64,000 nucleotides of DNA. Origin: Larus michahellis. Taxonomy: Eukaryota > Chordata > Aves > Charadriiformes > Laridae. Numbering within the stretch: position 1 is the first letter of the stretch; each line of letters begins with the position of its first letter. Of this stretch, positions 63,501-64,000 are shown one piece after another. The position numbers and the translations under genes are program-made. Under the pieces are notes generated by a model, which worked only from the letters and a program-made list of their open reading frames with translations, did no database searches and was not told the DNA's origin. Location of the stretch: assembly GCF_964199755.1 (NCBI RefSeq), contig NC_133900.1, positions 18,057,201 through 18,121,200 of the forward strand, in the 5' to 3' direction.

Positions 63501-64000
63501 AGGCTGTACCTAAATCAAAAGTATTTCAAAAACAGAATAAATAAACCAGAAAGAACACCTCTTTCTTTCTCCGCAAGGTCAATGGCTTAATCCTTTTCCC
63601 GAGACTATACAAATTCATCAGTGCCCAGTGGGCCTGCCTGGCATTGCCCTGAACCTTACACAGTCGCTTAGCTGGTACAAAAAAAGTGAAAAAAGATGTA
63701 AAATGCTATCAAATCAGAACAGTCATCTTTCACATCAATCCTATAATGGCATAAATGACTATGTAAATTACAGCAGAAAGTGAGATTTTTCCGTCACTAG
63801 ATGATTTGAAGCGAAGTGCGGCCTTGGTATAAACTCAGCAGTTCCTTTCTGGTTTTGTTTGTTTGTATAAAAGACTCTTATAAAAGAGTTTCAGAAGAAA
63901 CACTAACCTGAAGTGTTAAAACCTCCAAGGCTTTGGCTGAATCATGCTGACAGGTGAGAGTAAACAAGTATAAAAATGGAAGGTGTTTCTCTTCAGGCAG
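60576..64000. other. Non-coding stretch
   Basis: No supported gene. Open frames at 60745-61053 (minus) and 62348-62536 (plus) lack splice context. AATAAA hexamers cluster near 63257-63310, far from any coding end. A G-quadruplex motif lies at 62074-62101. Confidence 0.6.
62074..62101 (+). other. G-quadruplex motif in a G/T-rich tract
   Basis: G-tracts at 62074-62076, 62084-62086, 62089-62091 and 62099-62101 with loops of 7, 2 and 7 bases meet the strict G3+ N1-7 rule. More G-tracts lie upstream at 62041-62051, so several foldings are possible. The flanking sequence is T-rich, giving a G/T-only strand for about 60 bases. Confidence 0.6.

Overview
This window is AT-rich, CpG-poor vertebrate nuclear DNA, most likely from a bird. 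The main clue is two short copies of the CR1 LINE 3' terminus (about 30.56 kb and 31.7 kb). They carry the typical avian end, a 'gatgatctttaaggtc' type core next to 'attctat' type termini. Two older CR1/L3-like LINE fragments (42.5-44.15 kb and 54.2-54.5 kb) and a probable solo LTR (6.3-6.76 kb) fit a sauropsid genome. I see no mammalian Alu or L1 sequence and no bacterial gene organisation. Almost all of the 60-150-residue open frames match what AT-rich DNA gives by chance.

No gene could be named. The best protein-coding evidence is at the right end on the + strand. An exon at 58709-58911 and one at 59106-59250 have good splice sites, matching phase, CpG-containing codons and a stop codon. 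A possible upstream exon lies at 38281-38394 and ends in the phase the 58.7 kb exon needs. Directly downstream, 59679-60575 keeps one + frame open for 298 codons with only three internal stops, which suggests decayed or mis-modelled coding sequence. On the minus strand, 24546-24639 looks like a true internal exon: strong acceptor, strong donor, a single open frame and clustered CpGs. A second minus-strand candidate, 12038-12363, has an excellent acceptor and runs 107 codons to a stop. Minus-strand and plus-strand exons therefore occupy the same region with introns of 10 kb or more, as expected for long, low-expression vertebrate genes or lncRNAs.

Layout: 1-6.3 kb non-coding with small structural motifs; 6.3-6.96 kb LTR plus a GC-rich patch; 7-24.5 kb intronic or intergenic, with the 12 kb minus exon candidate and a GC-rich 20.2 kb patch ending in a strong donor; 24.5 kb minus exon; 25-30.5 kb non-coding with perfect hairpins; 30.5-32 kb inverted CR1 pair and a small ORF; 32-42.5 kb non-coding with the 38.3 kb exon candidate; 42.5-44.15 kb old CR1; 44-54 kb non-coding; 54.2 kb L3-like LINE; 58.7-60.6 kb coding cluster; 60.6-64 kb non-coding with a G-quadruplex motif. 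I found no tRNA, rRNA, CRISPR array or complete transposon. I do not see strong evidence for an undescribed biological system; the most useful leads are the unidentified exons.
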